From a virus, in IMG/VR virus record IMGVR_UViG_3300033388_003271, positions 1 through 49,107 of that record: a stretch of 49,107 bases of DNA, one strand, 5' to 3'. Positions 47,763-49,107 of the stretch are shown in pieces (position 1 is the first letter of the stretch; each line of letters starts with the position of its first letter). The translations under genes were made by a program, and so were the position numbers. The notes under the pieces are model-generated. The model did no database searches and was not told the DNA's origin. It saw only the letters and a list, made by a program, of their open reading frames with translations.

Positions 47763-47790
47763 AGTATATACAGTTTTCATGGCAGGTCAA
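47763..47790 (-). promoter_or_regulatory. Promoter inside the inserted block
   Basis: On the minus strand TTGACC (47790-47785), a 16-base spacer and TATACT (47768-47763) form a good sigma-70 promoter upstream of the gene at 47727. An insert with its own promoter inside a late operon is the classic sign of a moron expressed independently of late transcription. Confidence 0.6.
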
Positions 47791-47837
47791 TACATAATTC
47801 AAACTAAATGTAAAATCTATGGTAATTTAAATAAAAA

Positions 47838-47854
47838 GATCATTCAGCAGCATC
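47838..47854 (-). repeat. TerS/TerL junction repeat, partial copy C
   Basis: GATCATTCAGCAGCATC is a 17-base exact piece of the junction repeat. On the minus strand it encodes DAAE* and the start region ATGCTGCTGAATGATC, but no gene uses either now. It marks a third, decayed junction between the gene at 47881 and the promoter-bearing sub-block. Confidence 0.85.
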
Positions 47855-47880
47855 TAGCACCCTTATTACCCTTGATTACT

Positions 47881-48195
47881 TTAATTTTGGGACGCTTTAT
47901 AAATTTTATTAGCTAGATCACGCCTACGATAAAGATCAGGATTACCAGGTCTATCAGCATGACTAACCCTTTTATCAATAGGGATGTTAAAACCTGTGTT
48001 CAAACTACCCCACAGATTTTTAGCTTTCATTTTAATTAAATTCGGGACACCATCAGAACTAGCAATCTTTGCATTTAATGAATGATTTAAAATAAGAAGT
48101 GACCGCATAGAAACAATACATAATCTTAATTCTTCATCAGTACAATCTTCACCCATACGAGCGGATTCTATAATTTCAGTGGTTGTTCTCATCAT
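47881..48195 (-). CDS. Hypothetical packaging-region protein
   Basis: From ATG 48195 (AAGGG upstream) this gives 104 residues starting MMRTTTEIIESARMGEDC. A longer form from 48234 would begin MLLNDQTYI, exactly like TerL, because it uses the duplicated TerL start. The sequence (DEELRLCIVSMRSLLILNHS, ending in GNPDLYRRRDLANKIYKA) resembles a small phage family encoded near terminases. The function is unknown. Confidence 0.65.
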   Translation of the reverse strand: MMRTTTEIIESARMGEDCTDEELRLCIVSMRSLLILNHSLNAKIASSDGVPNLIKMKAKNLWGSLNTGFNIPIDKRVSHADRPGNPDLYRRRDLANKIYKASQN

Positions 48196-48206
48196 TTTAA
48201 AAACCC

Positions 48207-48248
48207 TTATATACGTTTGGTCATTCAGCAGCATCGACCATCATTTCA
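48207..48248 (-). repeat. TerS/TerL junction repeat, copy B
   Basis: This copy joins TerS (EMMVDAAE*) to the gene at 47881, and it still contains an intact TerL start reading MLLNDQTYI. It differs from copy A at two positions: one is synonymous in the TerL frame, and the other changes Val to Ile in the TerS frame. Confidence 0.93.
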
Positions 48249-48982
48249 GTTTCAGGATGTGATTCAAGCGTCTGTACGATCTTACTTTTTGAATCTCGTA
48301 AAATCATAGACACGTTGTCATGTATTTCTTGTTCAATTTTATTAGTGAAATTTTCGTCTTGTTCAAGCCCGGCAACCACAGTGCTAACACCTATTGGCAT
48401 TTCATTTAATAATCTAGCACTAAGTTCAGCTAAATATTTCATACACACATCGACAAACAAAGCACGATCAACCAGCTTACCACGTAATTGAAGCGCCTGG
48501 TTTTCTGCTTTAGTTGCATCCGCCTCAATTTTACGAAGCTTAGCTTTAGCCATACGTGCTTCAAATGAATTAAGGTCTGGTTCTGGTGGTGCAGTCGGTA
48601 CATGGGGTGATCGCTGCTGCTGTGATTGTGGTGGTAAATCTGTGCGTGGTCCTGACGCTTGGGGTGATCGCTGCTGTTGTGGGAGCGGGGGTATATGGGG
48701 TCCAGCTTTAACCTTTACAGGCTTTACCTTCTTAACCCGTTTAGGTTTAGGTACAGGCTTTACTTTATCCACGATACCAAGCTTAAGCTTTATTTGGTCG
48801 TCAGTTAGAACAACACCAGCTTCCGCCATATATAATAAAACGGTTGGGTTACGCGTATCAATAAACTTACCATCTACAATCGGTAAAGCAGGTGAACGCC
48901 CTTCGCGTGATTTTGTTGCTTGGGTTATAGCTGCAGGCGTTTTACCCAAAAGCCTAGACAGCTGAATTTTTCTAATCTTCAT
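48221..48982 (-). CDS. terS: Terminase small subunit (Nu1-like)
   Basis: This 253-residue protein starts at ATG 48982, because MKIRKIQLSRLLGKTPAAIT is the standard Nu1 winged-helix opening. An upstream in-frame extension is hydrophobic and implausible. After the HTH come a basic Lys/Pro linker and a Pro/Gln-rich region with QQQRSP twice. The C-terminal part is KLRKIEADATKAENQALQLR and GKLVDRALFVDV, as in lambda-type small subunits. It recognises the packaging site and hands DNA to TerL. It ends in the junction repeat. Confidence 0.88.
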   Translation of the reverse strand: MKIRKIQLSRLLGKTPAAITQATKSREGRSPALPIVDGKFIDTRNPTVLLYMAEAGVVLTDDQIKLKLGIVDKVKPVPKPKRVKKVKPVKVKAGPHIPPLPQQQRSPQASGPRTDLPPQSQQQRSPHVPTAPPEPDLNSFEARMAKAKLRKIEADATKAENQALQLRGKLVDRALFVDVCMKYLAELSARLLNEMPIGVSTVVAGLEQDENFTNKIEQEIHDNVSMILRDSKSKIVQTLESHPETEMMVDAAE

Positions 48983-49107
48983 TTTATAAAAATAGCATAC
49001 TGTTAAAAAAAACAACAGAACTAAAAAATAAAATGCTGCACTGCACCAAATTAACATAGGGGAAATACAGAAAATGTGTTTCTAGTGCGCTGAACCCAAG
49101 ACAAAAT
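48983..49107. other. Non-coding segment upstream of TerS, candidate packaging site
   Basis: Together with 1-54 this leaves about 180 bases without a gene between the first late gene and TerS in the circle. In lambda the cos site lies at this place. I see A/T tracts, an interrupted palindrome TGCACTGCA (about 49034-49042), and a CTGTT...AACAG pair around 48999-49017, but no recognisable cos consensus. The link to packaging comes from gene order only. Confidence 0.35.
49090..49107. repeat. Terminal direct repeat, right copy
   Basis: This is identical to bases 1-18. The duplication should be counted once when the circle is closed, giving 49089 unique bases. Confidence 0.85.

Noticed and set aside
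48983-49057. Upstream extension of TerS by 25 hydrophobic residues
   Set aside because: The Nu1-type fold begins at MKIRKIQL, and the extension has no ribosome site and would put a membrane segment on a cytoplasmic packaging protein.
1-49107. Integrase, attachment site, tRNA genes or insertion sequence
   Set aside because: I searched by eye for tyrosine or serine recombinase motifs, transposase DDE or HUH motifs and cloverleaf patterns and saw none. Absence is not proven without profile searches.

Overview
The window looks like one complete or near-complete circular assembly of a tailed, contractile-tailed bacteriophage (Caudoviricetes, myovirus form). The first 18 bases recur as the last 18 bases, genes are packed with ATGA-type overlaps, and all structural genes lie in one convoy. 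The head genes are of lambda type (Nu1-like small terminase, GpA-type large terminase, gpW-like joiner, lambda-type portal, S49 protease with a nested scaffold, gpD-like decoration, gpE-like capsid). The tail genes are of Mu type (sheath, tube, chaperone, tape measure, gp43- to gp48-like baseplate proteins). The host is probably a Gram-negative bacterium, but nothing in the sequence names it. No integrase, excisionase or clear immunity repressor is recognisable, so a lytic lifestyle is the simplest reading, though not proven. No tRNA or CRISPR array was seen.

Layout. (1) 727-1242 is a non-coding control region: short GACGACGCG-type iterons in two oppositely oriented clusters around a 12-bp inverted repeat and an AT-rich core, then a near-consensus promoter. 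It is the best origin candidate. (2) 1243-4046, plus strand: an early operon of small proteins, three of them ending in a Cys-rich domain, plus a small HTH protein, ending at a strong terminator at 4091-4118. (3) 12475 down to 4117, minus strand: a replication and DNA-modification operon with an adenine-type methyltransferase, a broken radical-SAM gene, SF2 helicase, VRR-NUC nuclease, C5-cytosine methyltransferase, TetR-like HTH protein and primase-helicase, interleaved with tiny membrane or zinc-ribbon proteins. (4) 12749-20465, plus strand: a second replication operon with a beta-clamp-like protein, a DUF2800 Cas4-like nuclease, an Enc34-type ssDNA-binding protein, a family B DNA polymerase and accessory genes. 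(5) 49107 down to 20523, continuing across the junction to 726-55, minus strand: the late operon, in the order packaging, head, neck, tail, baseplate, fibres and lysis.

The most unusual feature is that two gene boundaries have been duplicated around small accessory blocks. The last 61 bp region of the DNA polymerase gene plus the following start codon is repeated about 780 bp downstream (59/61 identical, both differences synonymous). The 42-bp TerS-stop/TerL-start overlap is repeated about 1.3 kb away (40/42 identical), with a third, partial copy in between. The block between the TerS/TerL copies has its own promoter and higher G+C, like a moron. A seven-base ATGTTAG stop/start overlap also recurs at four unrelated gene junctions. 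Together these suggest that accessory genes enter this genome by recombination that rebuilds the neighbouring gene ends. Two genes carry single in-frame stop codons: an amber in the radical-SAM gene and an ochre in a small gene inside the polymerase-linked block.
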